Assembly: GCA_963724435.1 (NCBI GenBank)
Contig: CAVRUN010000001.1
Span: forward strand, 806,001 to 870,000
From: AP-15 sp963724435
GTDB taxonomy: Bacteria; Pseudomonadota; Alphaproteobacteria; ATCC43930; CGMCC-115725
Direction of reading: 5' to 3'
Length of the DNA: 64,000 nt
Each line of letters starts with the position of its first letter. The first letter of the stretch is position 1. This document shows, piece by piece, positions 26,232-34,646 of this stretch. Made by a program: the position numbers and the translations under genes. The notes beneath the pieces are model-generated. The model was not told where the DNA came from. It ran no database searches and saw only the letters and a list, made by a program, of their open reading frames with translations.

Positions 26232-26574
26232 TATCCAGGCAATGCGCATGCCGAGTTATCTGCAGCGGGCCTGGGCGGCCCGCCAAAGGTGAGTTCGACT
26301 TTCCGCAGATGCCGGAAAGTGATTTCGCCGCTTTCAGCCATGCCGTACATGGACAACCCATGGTTCAAGCGCTGGCTGCACCGTATTGACCGGCCGACCC
26401 TGCTGCTGTGGGGCAGGACAACCGGATCGTGACCCTGCATCTGGCGAGAACTGACGGCGCGCTATCCCCGAAGCCCCGGCTCGAAGCAATCCCCAAGGCC
26501 GGCCATTCCTGCATTGGGAGCAACCCGAAGCCTTCGTCGTGAGGCTTGTCGCTTTTGTCGCCGGCAACGCATGA
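26173..26574 (+). pseudogene. Degraded alpha/beta hydrolase remnant
   Basis: Pieces in different frames resemble an alpha/beta hydrolase: VKFAGRGAREFADIQAMRMP from ATG 26173 (ends at a TGA at 26288), then GEFDFPQMPESDFAAFSHAV, then PWFKRWLHRIDRPTLLLWG (the strand before the Asp loop), and finally HWEQPEAFVVRLVAFVAGNA to the TGA at 26574. The central nucleophile region is missing, and several frameshifts and deletions lie between the pieces. It is a real remnant, not coding now. Confidence 0.65.
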
Positions 26575-26586
26575 TTAGCGCGAGCA

Positions 26587-26620
26587 CAATACCGTCCCGG
26601 CGCAGGCCGGGATGGTATTG
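26587..26620. terminator. Long hairpin after the hydrolase remnant
   Basis: Two 15-base arms, CAATACCGTCCCGGC and GCCGGGATGGTATTG, pair with only one G-T mismatch around a GCAG loop. A short TTAAAA follows. It sits 28 bases before the luciferase-like gene and could stop transcription from upstream or be a dispersed palindromic unit; its CCCGGCGC-loop-CCGGG core resembles the one at 470-491. Confidence 0.5.
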
Positions 26621-26648
26621 TTAAAAGACTGACACGGAGTGCGGCTTC

Positions 26649-27854
26649 ATGCGCGTCTGGTATTTCTCCGAAATGGCCTATCACCCGGCATGGGAGGAGG
26701 GGCTAAAGCGCGGCTCGCTGCGTGTCGTGTTGCCGAACCGCAATTACGATCCGCAAATCGGCCACCAATTGCTGAACCGCTATCTCGACGAGTTCGCGCT
26801 GTGCGATGAGGTCGGGCTCGACATCATGGTCAACGAGCACCACAGCACCTCGACCTGCCTGACGATCTCGGTGCCGATGGCATTGGCGGTGATCGCCCGC
26901 GAGACCAAGCGCTCACGGCTGTTGTCGCTCGGCACACCGATCGCCAATCGGCCGGATCCGGTGCGCGTTGCCGAAGAGATGGCGTGGCTCGACGTGCTGT
27001 CGGGCGGGCGGCTCGAAATGGGGCTGGTGAAGGGCGCACCCTACGAAATCGCACCGGCCAATTCGAACCCGGCCAATCTGATGCGCCGCTATTGGGAAGC
27101 GCACGATTTGATCCTGAAGGCACTGTCGACGAATGATGGCCCGTTTAGTTGGGAAGGCGAATTCTTTCACTACCGAAACGTCAATATTTGGCCGCGGCCA
27201 ATTCAGCAGCCGACGCCGCCGGTATGGATGACCGGATTGAGTGTTGAGACCGGGCGGATGGCGGCCGAGCGCGGTCATGTCGTCGGCACGTTGCTGTCAT
27301 TGTCGGCTGCCGGGCCGATGTTTGAGGCCTATCGCCAGCGGGCGCGGGAACTGGGCTGGACGGCCGGACCCGACCGCTTCGCCTACGCCGGTGTGGTCGG
27401 CGTCGGTAACACACGAGAGGAGGGCTTGCGCCGGGCCAATCTCGCCGCCGACTATGTCCGCACCTCACCGATCGTGGCCGAGCCGTTCACCAACCCCCCG
27501 GGGTACAACTCGCTCGGCGCCAACATCGCGATGCTCAAGGCGGGCGGCAAGCGTGGTGGGTTTGTCCGCGACCGCCACGGTAATCCGGTCGACCAGACCA
27601 CCGCATCAATCGAGCAATTGATAGAAAGCGGCACCTGTTTCGCCGGCTCCCCGGACGACGTTTTTGACCAGATCAAGGCATTGCACGACAGCGTCGGCGG
27701 GTTTGGCAACTTGTTGATGTTTGGCCAGGGCGGGTTTCTCGATCACGCCGATACGGTTGAAAACATCACTCTGTTTGCCAAGGAGGTATTGCCGCGATTG
27801 CGCGAATTGAGCCCGGCGCCGGCAAAGCCCGCCGCTGTCGCAGCCGCGCAGTAG
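26649..27854 (+). CDS. LLM-class flavin-dependent monooxygenase
   Basis: This bacterial-luciferase-like TIM-barrel protein of 401 residues uses FMNH2 or F420. MRVWYFSEMAYHP begins the first beta strand. EVGLDIMVNEHHSTSTCL, LGTPIANRPDPVRVAEEMAW and LDVLSGGRLEMGLVKG are typical. GTCFAGSPDDVFDQIKAL near the C-terminus is the usual phosphate-site region. It probably oxygenates a small organic substrate in the same pathway as the adjoining hydrolases. A GAG-rich ribosome site is weak. Confidence 0.9.
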   Translation: MRVWYFSEMAYHPAWEEGLKRGSLRVVLPNRNYDPQIGHQLLNRYLDEFALCDEVGLDIMVNEHHSTSTCLTISVPMALAVIARETKRSRLLSLGTPIANRPDPVRVAEEMAWLDVLSGGRLEMGLVKGAPYEIAPANSNPANLMRRYWEAHDLILKALSTNDGPFSWEGEFFHYRNVNIWPRPIQQPTPPVWMTGLSVETGRMAAERGHVVGTLLSLSAAGPMFEAYRQRARELGWTAGPDRFAYAGVVGVGNTREEGLRRANLAADYVRTSPIVAEPFTNPPGYNSLGANIAMLKAGGKRGGFVRDRHGNPVDQTTASIEQLIESGTCFAGSPDDVFDQIKALHDSVGGFGNLLMFGQGGFLDHADTVENITLFAKEVLPRLRELSPAPAKPAAVAAAQ

Positions 27855-27864
27855 GAAGCCTGTC

Positions 27865-28803
27865 ATGCCGACCCTGCACCCGCAGATCGTCCAGGCGCTG
27901 GAAGCGATGGCTAAGGCGCAATTGCGGCCGATCGAGGCGATGACGCCGACGGAAGCGCGCGCTCAGATGGAAATGACCGCCCGAGCGCGCAAGGCCGAGC
28001 CCATGCCGGTGGCTCGGGTGGAAGAGCGGCAAATCCCTGGCCCAGCCGGCAACCTTCGGGTCCGCCTCTATTGGCCCGAGGCCGCGGCCCCAGTCCCTGC
28101 GATCGCCTACTATCATGGCGGCGGTCATGTGATCGGCAGCCTCGACACTCACGATCTGATTGCGCGCAATTTGTCTTCGGGGGTCGGCGCGGTGGTCGCT
28201 TCGGTCGATTACCGGATGGGGCCGGAGCACAAATTCCCGGCGGCGGTCGATGACTTGTTTGCCGCGCTCGAATGGCTGCACGCCAACGCGACGAGCCTCA
28301 GCGCCGACCCCGATCGGTTGGGTGTTCATGGCGACAGCGCCGGCGCCAACCTCGCTGCGGTTGTGGCGTTGATGGCACGCGACGCGGGCGGGCCGAAACT
28401 GCGATTGCAATCGTTGGTCTACCCCGTGGGCGACTACACCTTATCGGCCGCTAGCTATGGCAAATATGCGCAAGGCTACGGTGTGCTGACCCGCGACGCG
28501 ATGGCGTGGTTCGCCCGCCATTATCTGCGCTCCCCGGCCGACGCCGAGGATTGGCGGGCTTCGCCGTTGCGCGCAACTGATCTCACCGGGGCGGCTCCGG
28601 CCCTCGTCATCACCGCAGAGTGCGATGTGCTGCACGACGATGGTGAGAGCTATGCCGAGGCCCTGCGCCGCGCCGGCGTGCCGGTCGAGTACCGCAAATA
28701 TCCCGGCATGATCCATGGCTTTTTGGGCATGGTGCCGGTCGTCGACGATGCGATGAACGCCCAGCGCCAAGTGTGGGCCGCCTTCAAACGCGCCTTCGCC
28801 TAA
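27865..28803 (+). CDS. Alpha/beta hydrolase, hormone-sensitive lipase family
   Basis: This 312-residue esterase has the HSL oxyanion motif YYHGGGHVIGS, nucleophile elbow GDSAGAN, acid residue in ECDVLHDDGESYA and the His in MIHGFLGM. The N-terminal cap covers about residues 1-60. It follows the LLM monooxygenase by ten bases with AGGA before the ATG, so the two are co-transcribed. It likely cleaves an ester or lactone; the substrate is unknown. Confidence 0.92.
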   Translation: MPTLHPQIVQALEAMAKAQLRPIEAMTPTEARAQMEMTARARKAEPMPVARVEERQIPGPAGNLRVRLYWPEAAAPVPAIAYYHGGGHVIGSLDTHDLIARNLSSGVGAVVASVDYRMGPEHKFPAAVDDLFAALEWLHANATSLSADPDRLGVHGDSAGANLAAVVALMARDAGGPKLRLQSLVYPVGDYTLSAASYGKYAQGYGVLTRDAMAWFARHYLRSPADAEDWRASPLRATDLTGAAPALVITAECDVLHDDGESYAEALRRAGVPVEYRKYPGMIHGFLGMVPVVDDAMNAQRQVWAAFKRAFA

Positions 28804-28850
28804 CGCCGATTTTCCCCGGGGGCTCGGCTCGACCTACGCTCCGATCGCCG

Positions 28851-29927
28851 CTACCGCCTGACCTTGTGCTCATTGAGCCGGGTAGAGGTCGCCGGATCGT
28901 TCACGTCGTCGCGCCAGGTCGGGTGGGTGAAGTGAATGACGAAGTCGCCATTATATGAGGCCACCGCGTTGTCAAACGTCATTCGCCCAATCCGCCTCCA
29001 ATTGCGGAAAGTACGTCGCTGAAAAAAGTCCGGGCCGCGCGTCGAGCCGTCTTCGGTCACCTCGATGTAAAAAACGAGCCTGCGTTTTGGAGTGGGGTCG
29101 CCGCGGTCGAAAATCTGAGCCATGATCTCGTCGCGGAAATCCAGAGCTTGGCCGGGAATTCTCGGTTGGGAAGGATCAACGACCAGCCGCATGAATGTCG
29201 GCGTGCGGGTCGGTTCCCCTGGGGGTTTGCCAAGTTCGGCAATTTGATACAGCTGTCGGATCGTCGGATTCTTGTCGACTTGCCTGAAGACAATTCCCGT
29301 CACCAGCAGGACTGGCGCGCCCAAACCACGTCGCCATCCGCTGGTATTCGGTGCATTCCGCAATTCGGCATCGTTGATGTAATCGGTGCGGTCGCCACCG
29401 ATGTCTTGCTGCGTGATAAAGTTGGCGGTGGTCAGTGGATCCGTGTGGTTCGGATCGGTTGTCGGAAACAATTTGCCGACCAATGACAGCGATCTTTCTT
29501 GGCCGCGCCGAGTCGCGTTGCAACAAGTCGAGTAACGCCCGACCACCAGTGCGCGGCTGTCCTTTTGGAAATAGCCGGAATACGCAGTTTCCTCGGTAAT
29601 TTCCCACATTCCGGTGAGGCAAATCCCGTTGGGATGGAGCAATCGCCGAAACCCCTTGCCATCGGCGCCCCAGCGCAAATCGGCCCGTGAATTGACCGCC
29701 CGCATCACTGCCTGTCGAAAGAAATAGGGTAATCCGCGGCGGACCGCCCCGCGCAGCACGCTCGGTAATGTGACCTGGTAAGCCGGCCATGCGGGCTCGC
29801 TGGCGGCACCCCACACCTGCCGGTAGGGATTGGCGAATATCGCATCGCGAACCTCGGCATAGCGCGACCCGCGATAAGCGCGGTCTTCTGCGGTCAGCTG
29901 CTCGGTCCCGAAATAAAACGGTTCCAT
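28851..29927 (-). CDS. Divergent catalase-superfamily-like protein
   Basis: The 358-residue product is not annotated by any strong motif, but it carries catalase-fold landmarks at the right spacing. RRLLHPNGICLTGMWEIT resembles the distal-His segment HAKG...G-F-E-V (His98). After 33 residues, VVGRYSTCCNATRRGQERSL resembles RFSTVAGERGSADTVRDPRG. GKLFP follows where catalases have KFYT. The usual proximal heme Tyr helix is not evident; RLVFY near residue 301 fits only superficially. I chose ATG 29927, preceded by GAGGGTG; ATG 29984 is possible. It could be a heme peroxide- or hydroperoxide-handling enzyme. Confidence 0.6.
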   Translation of the reverse strand: MEPFYFGTEQLTAEDRAYRGSRYAEVRDAIFANPYRQVWGAASEPAWPAYQVTLPSVLRGAVRRGLPYFFRQAVMRAVNSRADLRWGADGKGFRRLLHPNGICLTGMWEITEETAYSGYFQKDSRALVVGRYSTCCNATRRGQERSLSLVGKLFPTTDPNHTDPLTTANFITQQDIGGDRTDYINDAELRNAPNTSGWRRGLGAPVLLVTGIVFRQVDKNPTIRQLYQIAELGKPPGEPTRTPTFMRLVVDPSQPRIPGQALDFRDEIMAQIFDRGDPTPKRRLVFYIEVTEDGSTRGPDFFQRRTFRNWRRIGRMTFDNAVASYNGDFVIHFTHPTWRDDVNDPATSTRLNEHKVRR

Positions 29928-30165
29928 CGCGTCACCCTCACCGCCGTGCAGATCAGCGCACGCATTAAGCATACTCAGGCGCATAGCGCCGCTAGTGTCG
30001 AATTTGCGAAGTTTCTAGGCCGCGGCGGAACCGAGCGGCGGCACGACCCGGATCGGGGTTGGAACACCAGCGTTTGTGATCGGAGGTAACCGCAAACGCG
30101 CTTTTCCGATCGGCGGTCGGTGTGGCGTATCGCGCTGAGCATGCCTCCGATCGGAACGGCGCAGC

Positions 30166-30915
30166 ATGGATTTCAACAAGCTCCAATATCTCCCGTTAGG
30201 CCTTCGGCACTTCTCGGCCCTGGCGATCATCTGGCTGGTGATCGTCATCTGGATCCAGGTACGGGCGTTCCGTTTCGCCTCCCTGCGGCTGGGTCTAAGC
30301 TCGACCGCAGCGCTGATCCTATTGTTGGCCTCGCTCGCCGGCAGCTACTTGAATATCCCGGTAGCGCAATTGCCCGAGCGTCAAATAGTGTCCGGGCAGA
30401 TCATATCTTTTTTTGGTATGGCCTATGTCATCCCGACGGTGACGGACTGGCCGGGCACCGTGATCGCCGTCAATATCGGCGGTGCGGTGATTCCGGGATT
30501 GCTGTCGCTCTATCTTTTGGTCCGAAACCGGCTGTGGTTTCGCGGGCTGATCGCGGTCGCTGTCGTCGCCGGGGTGTGCCACTGGCTGGCTCGGCCCGTA
30601 CCGGGACTCGGCATCGCGCTTCCGGTGTTTGTGCCCCCGTTGTCGGCTGCGGCGGTGGGTCTGATCCTGTCCTATCGACAAGCACCGGCGCTCGCCTATA
30701 TCGGTGGCTCGATCGGCTGCCTGATCGGGGCTGACCTGCTCAACCTGGGCAAGATTGCGGGGCTTGGTGCGCCGGTGGCTTCGATTGGCGGCGCCGGCAC
30801 TTTTGACGGGATTTTTTTGACTGGGGTCCTGGCGGTGCTGCTGGCCAGCATCTTTAGCCCGGTTAACGGCCCCAACGACACCATAACCCGAGGATCGGCA
30901 CGGCTTGCGCCATGA
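30166..30915 (+). CDS. DUF1614 membrane protein
   Basis: This 249-residue protein has about seven hydrophobic segments. GLSSTAALILLLASLAGSYL, NIPVAQLP, NIGGAVIPGLLSLYLL and the closing GGAGTFDGIFLTGVLAVLLA are hallmarks of DUF1614, a family without assigned function found in bacteria and archaea. It lies 105 bases upstream of the selenium operon on the same strand and might share its promoter. Confidence 0.8.
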   Translation: MDFNKLQYLPLGLRHFSALAIIWLVIVIWIQVRAFRFASLRLGLSSTAALILLLASLAGSYLNIPVAQLPERQIVSGQIISFFGMAYVIPTVTDWPGTVIAVNIGGAVIPGLLSLYLLVRNRLWFRGLIAVAVVAGVCHWLARPVPGLGIALPVFVPPLSAAAVGLILSYRQAPALAYIGGSIGCLIGADLLNLGKIAGLGAPVASIGGAGTFDGIFLTGVLAVLLASIFSPVNGPNDTITRGSARLAP

Positions 30916-31020
30916 GCCCTGGCGAATACAATACGGGCTTTTGAGGCGCTCGCCGCACTCATTTGCGCGTGATCTTCGCACGGTCTCGTTTTCCGGGCGG
31001 CGCTGCGGCATAAGGAGGTG

Positions 31021-33243
31021 ATGCGGTCGACGGTTCCAATCGCCCAGGATCTTGTGCTTGTTGGCGGTGGCCACGCCCATGTGCATGTCCTGAAAAGCTT
31101 TGGTATGCGACCCGTCCCCGGTGTGCGGGTGACGCTGATCGCGCGGGATATCGAGACTCCCTATTCAGGCATGCTGCCCGGCTGGGTTGCCGGCCACTAC
31201 GATTTTAACGAGTGCCGCATCGATCTCGGCCGGCTCGCACGCTTTGCCGATGCGCGCCTGATCCATGACGAGGCGATCGGTATCGATCGCGCCGGGCATC
31301 AAATCCGATGCCGCAGCCATCCGCCGATCCGCTGGGACTTGCTGTCGCTCAACATCGGCTCAGAACTGCGCGCCGATGACGTTCCCGGGGCGGCCGAACA
31401 CACGATCGCGGTCAAACCCATTGCGCATTTTGCCGCGCGCTGGGAGGCGCTGCTGACGCGTGCGCGGCACCTATCGCGGCTCCGAATAGTTGTGGTCGGC
31501 GGCGGCGCAGGCGGGATCGAGCTGGCCTTGTCGGCGCAATACCGGCTAGCGCGGCTGTGCGGCGGCTCGCTTGAGGTCACGTTGATTAACCGTGACGTGC
31601 TGTTGCCGTCGCATAACCGGCATGTCGGCCATCTCTTCGAACAAATACTCAAGGAGCGCGGCATCGCCTTAATCGCGGGCAATGCCGTCGTCCGGGTCGA
31701 ACCCGGGACATTGATCTGCGGCGATGGTCGCCGGGTCACTTTCGACGAGGCGTTGTGGGTGACTGAGGCCGGGGCGGCATCGTGGCTCGTGGACACCGGG
31801 CTGCCGCTGACCGGGGCCGGATTTGTCGCGATCGACGAAACCCTGCGCTCACCCGCCGATCAGCATATCTTCGCGACTGGCGATGTTGCGACAATGCTCG
31901 CCCACCCACGAGAAAAGGCTGGGGTCTATGCCGTGCGCCAGGGGCCGCCGCTCGCCGCCAATCTCAGGCGCGCACTTGCAGGCAAACCGCTCCGCCGTTC
32001 GATCCCGCAGAAGCGCGGACTGGCGTTGATCGGGACAGGGGACAAGCATGCGGTCGCCTCGCGCGGACCGTTCGCGGCAGAGGGAGCTTACCTCTGGCGG
32101 CTCAAGGATTGGATCGACCGGCGTTGGATGCGGCGCTATCGCGACCTGCCGGAGATGGCGCCCGAGCCAGGAGAAGAGCCGATGCGCTGCGGCGGCTGCG
32201 CCGCCAAGGTGCCCGCGGCGATTTTGGGCCGCGTCATTGCGCGGCTACAGCCGGCGGCGAACGACACTGTCGTGATCGGGCTGGACAGCCCCGACGATGC
32301 CGCGGTGATCTTGTTTCCCGGCGCGCCGCCGATTCTGCAAACCGTTGATTTCTTTCGTGCCATGATCACCGACCCGTATCTGTTCGGGCGGATCGCTGCC
32401 AACCACGCGCTCAACGACATCTACGCGATGGGCGCGCTGCCCGACACGGCGCTGGCGATCGCGACGTTACCACCGGCGCGGCCCGCCATCGTCGAGCACG
32501 ACCTTTATCACATGCTGCGCGGCGCGCTGGACGTGCTCGAGCCCGCGGGTGCGGCGCTTATCGGCGGACACAGCGCCGAGGGGATGGAGCTTGCGCTCGG
32601 CTTTGCCGTGACCGGGCGCGTAATCTCGGGCCGGAAGTTGCTGCGCAAATCGGGACTGCGAGCCGGCGATCGTCTGATCCTGACAAAGCCTCTTGGCACC
32701 GGCGTGGTCCTGGCTGCGGACGGGCGCGCGCTAGCGCCAGCCAAGGCAATGGCCGATGCCATCGCCGCGATGCTGCAATCTTCGGCGCAGGGCGCGGCCT
32801 GCCTTGCCGCGCATGGTGCGACCGCCTGCACCGACGTTACCGGGTTCGGTTTGCTCGGCCATCTCCTCGAAATGCTGCGCGCATCGGGCGCGGACGCGGC
32901 GCTCGACCCCGATGCTATCCCGGCGCTGGAGGGTGCGCGAGCCTTGCTGGCGAAGGGGATCACAAGCTCGCTCCACAGCGACAATGTGGCGGCGTTGGCG
33001 GCGCTCGACGAGGCGGCGCAAATCCACCCGCTCGCCGCGCTGCTGATCGACCCACAGACCGCCGGCGGATTGCTGGCCGGAGTCCCGGCGGACGGTGCCC
33101 GGTACTGCCTCGGCGAATTGCGCCAGCTCGGCTATCGCGCGGCGTTGATCGGCCGGATCGAGCGATCGGGTGGACCCGAGCCACGGGTAAGTTTCAGGGT
33201 CGGGGCCGCGGAGGTCGCGCTGCCCGAACCGGTTGCGGTGTGA
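31021..33243 (+). CDS. selD: FAD-oxidoreductase/selenophosphate synthetase fusion
   Basis: Two enzymes are joined in about 740 residues. The first 370 are an NDH-2/sulfide-quinone-reductase-like FAD protein: LVLVGGGHAHVHVLKSF, a second Rossmann motif IVVVGGGAGGIELAL, and HIFATGDVATM. From about residue 385 it is SelD, which makes selenophosphate from selenide and ATP: MRCGGCAAK (Cys393 and Lys396 align with E. coli Cys17 and Lys20), then DIYAMGALPDTALAI and GHSAEGMELALGFAVTG. Such fusions are known in proteobacteria; the oxidoreductase half may supply reduced selenium. AAGGAGG overlaps the GTG at 31018, so ATG 31021 is close to its ribosome site. The stop overlaps selA by one base. Confidence 0.92.
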   Translation: MRSTVPIAQDLVLVGGGHAHVHVLKSFGMRPVPGVRVTLIARDIETPYSGMLPGWVAGHYDFNECRIDLGRLARFADARLIHDEAIGIDRAGHQIRCRSHPPIRWDLLSLNIGSELRADDVPGAAEHTIAVKPIAHFAARWEALLTRARHLSRLRIVVVGGGAGGIELALSAQYRLARLCGGSLEVTLINRDVLLPSHNRHVGHLFEQILKERGIALIAGNAVVRVEPGTLICGDGRRVTFDEALWVTEAGAASWLVDTGLPLTGAGFVAIDETLRSPADQHIFATGDVATMLAHPREKAGVYAVRQGPPLAANLRRALAGKPLRRSIPQKRGLALIGTGDKHAVASRGPFAAEGAYLWRLKDWIDRRWMRRYRDLPEMAPEPGEEPMRCGGCAAKVPAAILGRVIARLQPAANDTVVIGLDSPDDAAVILFPGAPPILQTVDFFRAMITDPYLFGRIAANHALNDIYAMGALPDTALAIATLPPARPAIVEHDLYHMLRGALDVLEPAGAALIGGHSAEGMELALGFAVTGRVISGRKLLRKSGLRAGDRLILTKPLGTGVVLAADGRALAPAKAMADAIAAMLQSSAQGAACLAAHGATACTDVTGFGLLGHLLEMLRASGADAALDPDAIPALEGARALLAKGITSSLHSDNVAALAALDEAAQIHPLAALLIDPQTAGGLLAGVPADGARYCLGELRQLGYRAALIGRIERSGGPEPRVSFRVGAAEVALPEPVAV

Positions 33244-34646
33244 TGAGCGCGGTGTCGCGGGAGGGCCGCGCCGCATTGCCGGGGGTGGATAAGATCCTGC
33301 GCTCTGAAAGCAGCGCAGCGCTGATCGAACAGCACGGACGCCCGCTGGTGCTCGAGGCGGTCAGGGCGGCGATTGCGGCACGGCGCGAGAGCGGTGAGTT
33401 CGGCACGGTCGAGATTATCGTTGCCGAATGCGCCGCGGCCCTGACTCGACTGATGCGGCCGTCGCAGCGCCGCGTCTTCAACCTGACGGGCACCGTCCTG
33501 CACACTAATCTCGGCCGCGCACCCCTGCCGGAAGAGGCGATCGAGGCCGCGGTGGCCGCGATGCGCGACCCGTCGACGCTCGAATACGATCTCGATACCG
33601 GCCGGCGCGGCGAACGCGACAGCCACATTTCCGGCTGGCTAAAGCGGCTGACCGGCGCCGAGGCGGCGCTCGCCGTCAACAACAATGCCGGCGCCTTGGT
33701 GCTGGCATTGAACACGCTTGCCGACGGACGCGAAACGATCGTATCACGCGGTGAGCTGATCGAGATCGGCGGTTCGTTTCGGCTACCCGACATCATGGCG
33801 CGCGCCGGAACGCGGCTGCGCGAGGTCGGCACCACCAATCGCACCCATCTCGCCGATTTCGCCGGCGCGATCGGTTCCGAAACCGGGCTGATCTTGAAGG
33901 CGCACACCAGCAACTTCGCGATCCTGGGATTTACCGCCGCCGTTCCCGCCACGGAACTCGCGATCCTCGCTCGCGAACGCGGCATCCCGTTTGTCGAAGA
34001 TCTCGGCAGCGGGTCGTTGGTCGATCTCGATCCTTGGGGCTTGCCGCACGAGCCGACCGTTGCCGAGTCGCTGGCGCAGGGCGCCGATCTCGTGACTTTC
34101 AGTGGCGACAAACTGCTTGGTGGCCCGCAGGCCGGCGTTGTCGTCGGCGGTGCCGATCTCATCGCCCGCCTAGCCAGAAACCCGTTCAAGCGTGCGTTGC
34201 GGCTCGACAAGATCCGGCTGGCAGCGCTCGAAGCGGTGTTGCGCCTCTACGCCGATCCCGATCGCCTCGCCGTGCGCTTGCCGACATTGCGCCTGCTGTC
34301 GCGGCCCAAGCCCGAGATCGAAGCCGTTGCACGCCGCCTACTTCCCGTGCTGCGGGAGGTGTTCGCCGGCACCGCCGAAGTCGAATTAATCGAGACCCGC
34401 AGCCAAATTGGCAGCGGCGCTCTCCCGGTGTCGTTGTTGCCAAGCTCGGCCTTGGCCTTACGTCCGGTCGGCGCGGAAAAATCGGGGTCGGCGGTCGAGG
34501 CGTTGGCGCGCGCCATGCGCGCCTTGCCAATACCCGTGATCGGCCGGATCGAGGCTGGCAAACTCGTGCTCGACCTGCGCTGCCTCGAAGACGAGGCCGG
34601 CTTTCTCGGCCAACTCGACGAGTTCTCTCCGCCCGCCGCCCGATGA
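33243..34646 (+). CDS. selA: L-seryl-tRNA(Sec) selenium transferase
   Basis: SelA is a PLP enzyme turning Ser-tRNA(Sec) into Sec-tRNA(Sec) with selenophosphate. Evidence includes RRVFNLTGTVLHTNLGRAPL, EYDLDTGRRGERDSH, VVGTTNRTH-like EVGTTNRTHLADF, and the PLP Lys290 in VTFSGDKLLGGPQAG. The 467-residue length equals that of E. coli SelA. ATG 33243 overlaps the selD stop by one base, and its own stop overlaps selB by four (ATGA). Confidence 0.97.
   Translation: MSAVSREGRAALPGVDKILRSESSAALIEQHGRPLVLEAVRAAIAARRESGEFGTVEIIVAECAAALTRLMRPSQRRVFNLTGTVLHTNLGRAPLPEEAIEAAVAAMRDPSTLEYDLDTGRRGERDSHISGWLKRLTGAEAALAVNNNAGALVLALNTLADGRETIVSRGELIEIGGSFRLPDIMARAGTRLREVGTTNRTHLADFAGAIGSETGLILKAHTSNFAILGFTAAVPATELAILARERGIPFVEDLGSGSLVDLDPWGLPHEPTVAESLAQGADLVTFSGDKLLGGPQAGVVVGGADLIARLARNPFKRALRLDKIRLAALEAVLRLYADPDRLAVRLPTLRLLSRPKPEIEAVARRLLPVLREVFAGTAEVELIETRSQIGSGALPVSLLPSSALALRPVGAEKSGSAVEALARAMRALPIPVIGRIEAGKLVLDLRCLEDEAGFLGQLDEFSPPAAR

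Noticed and set aside
34034..34642. A 200-residue N-terminal extension of SelB
   Set aside because: It reads out of frame through selA; SelB's GTPase domain begins at the ATG overlapping the selA stop.
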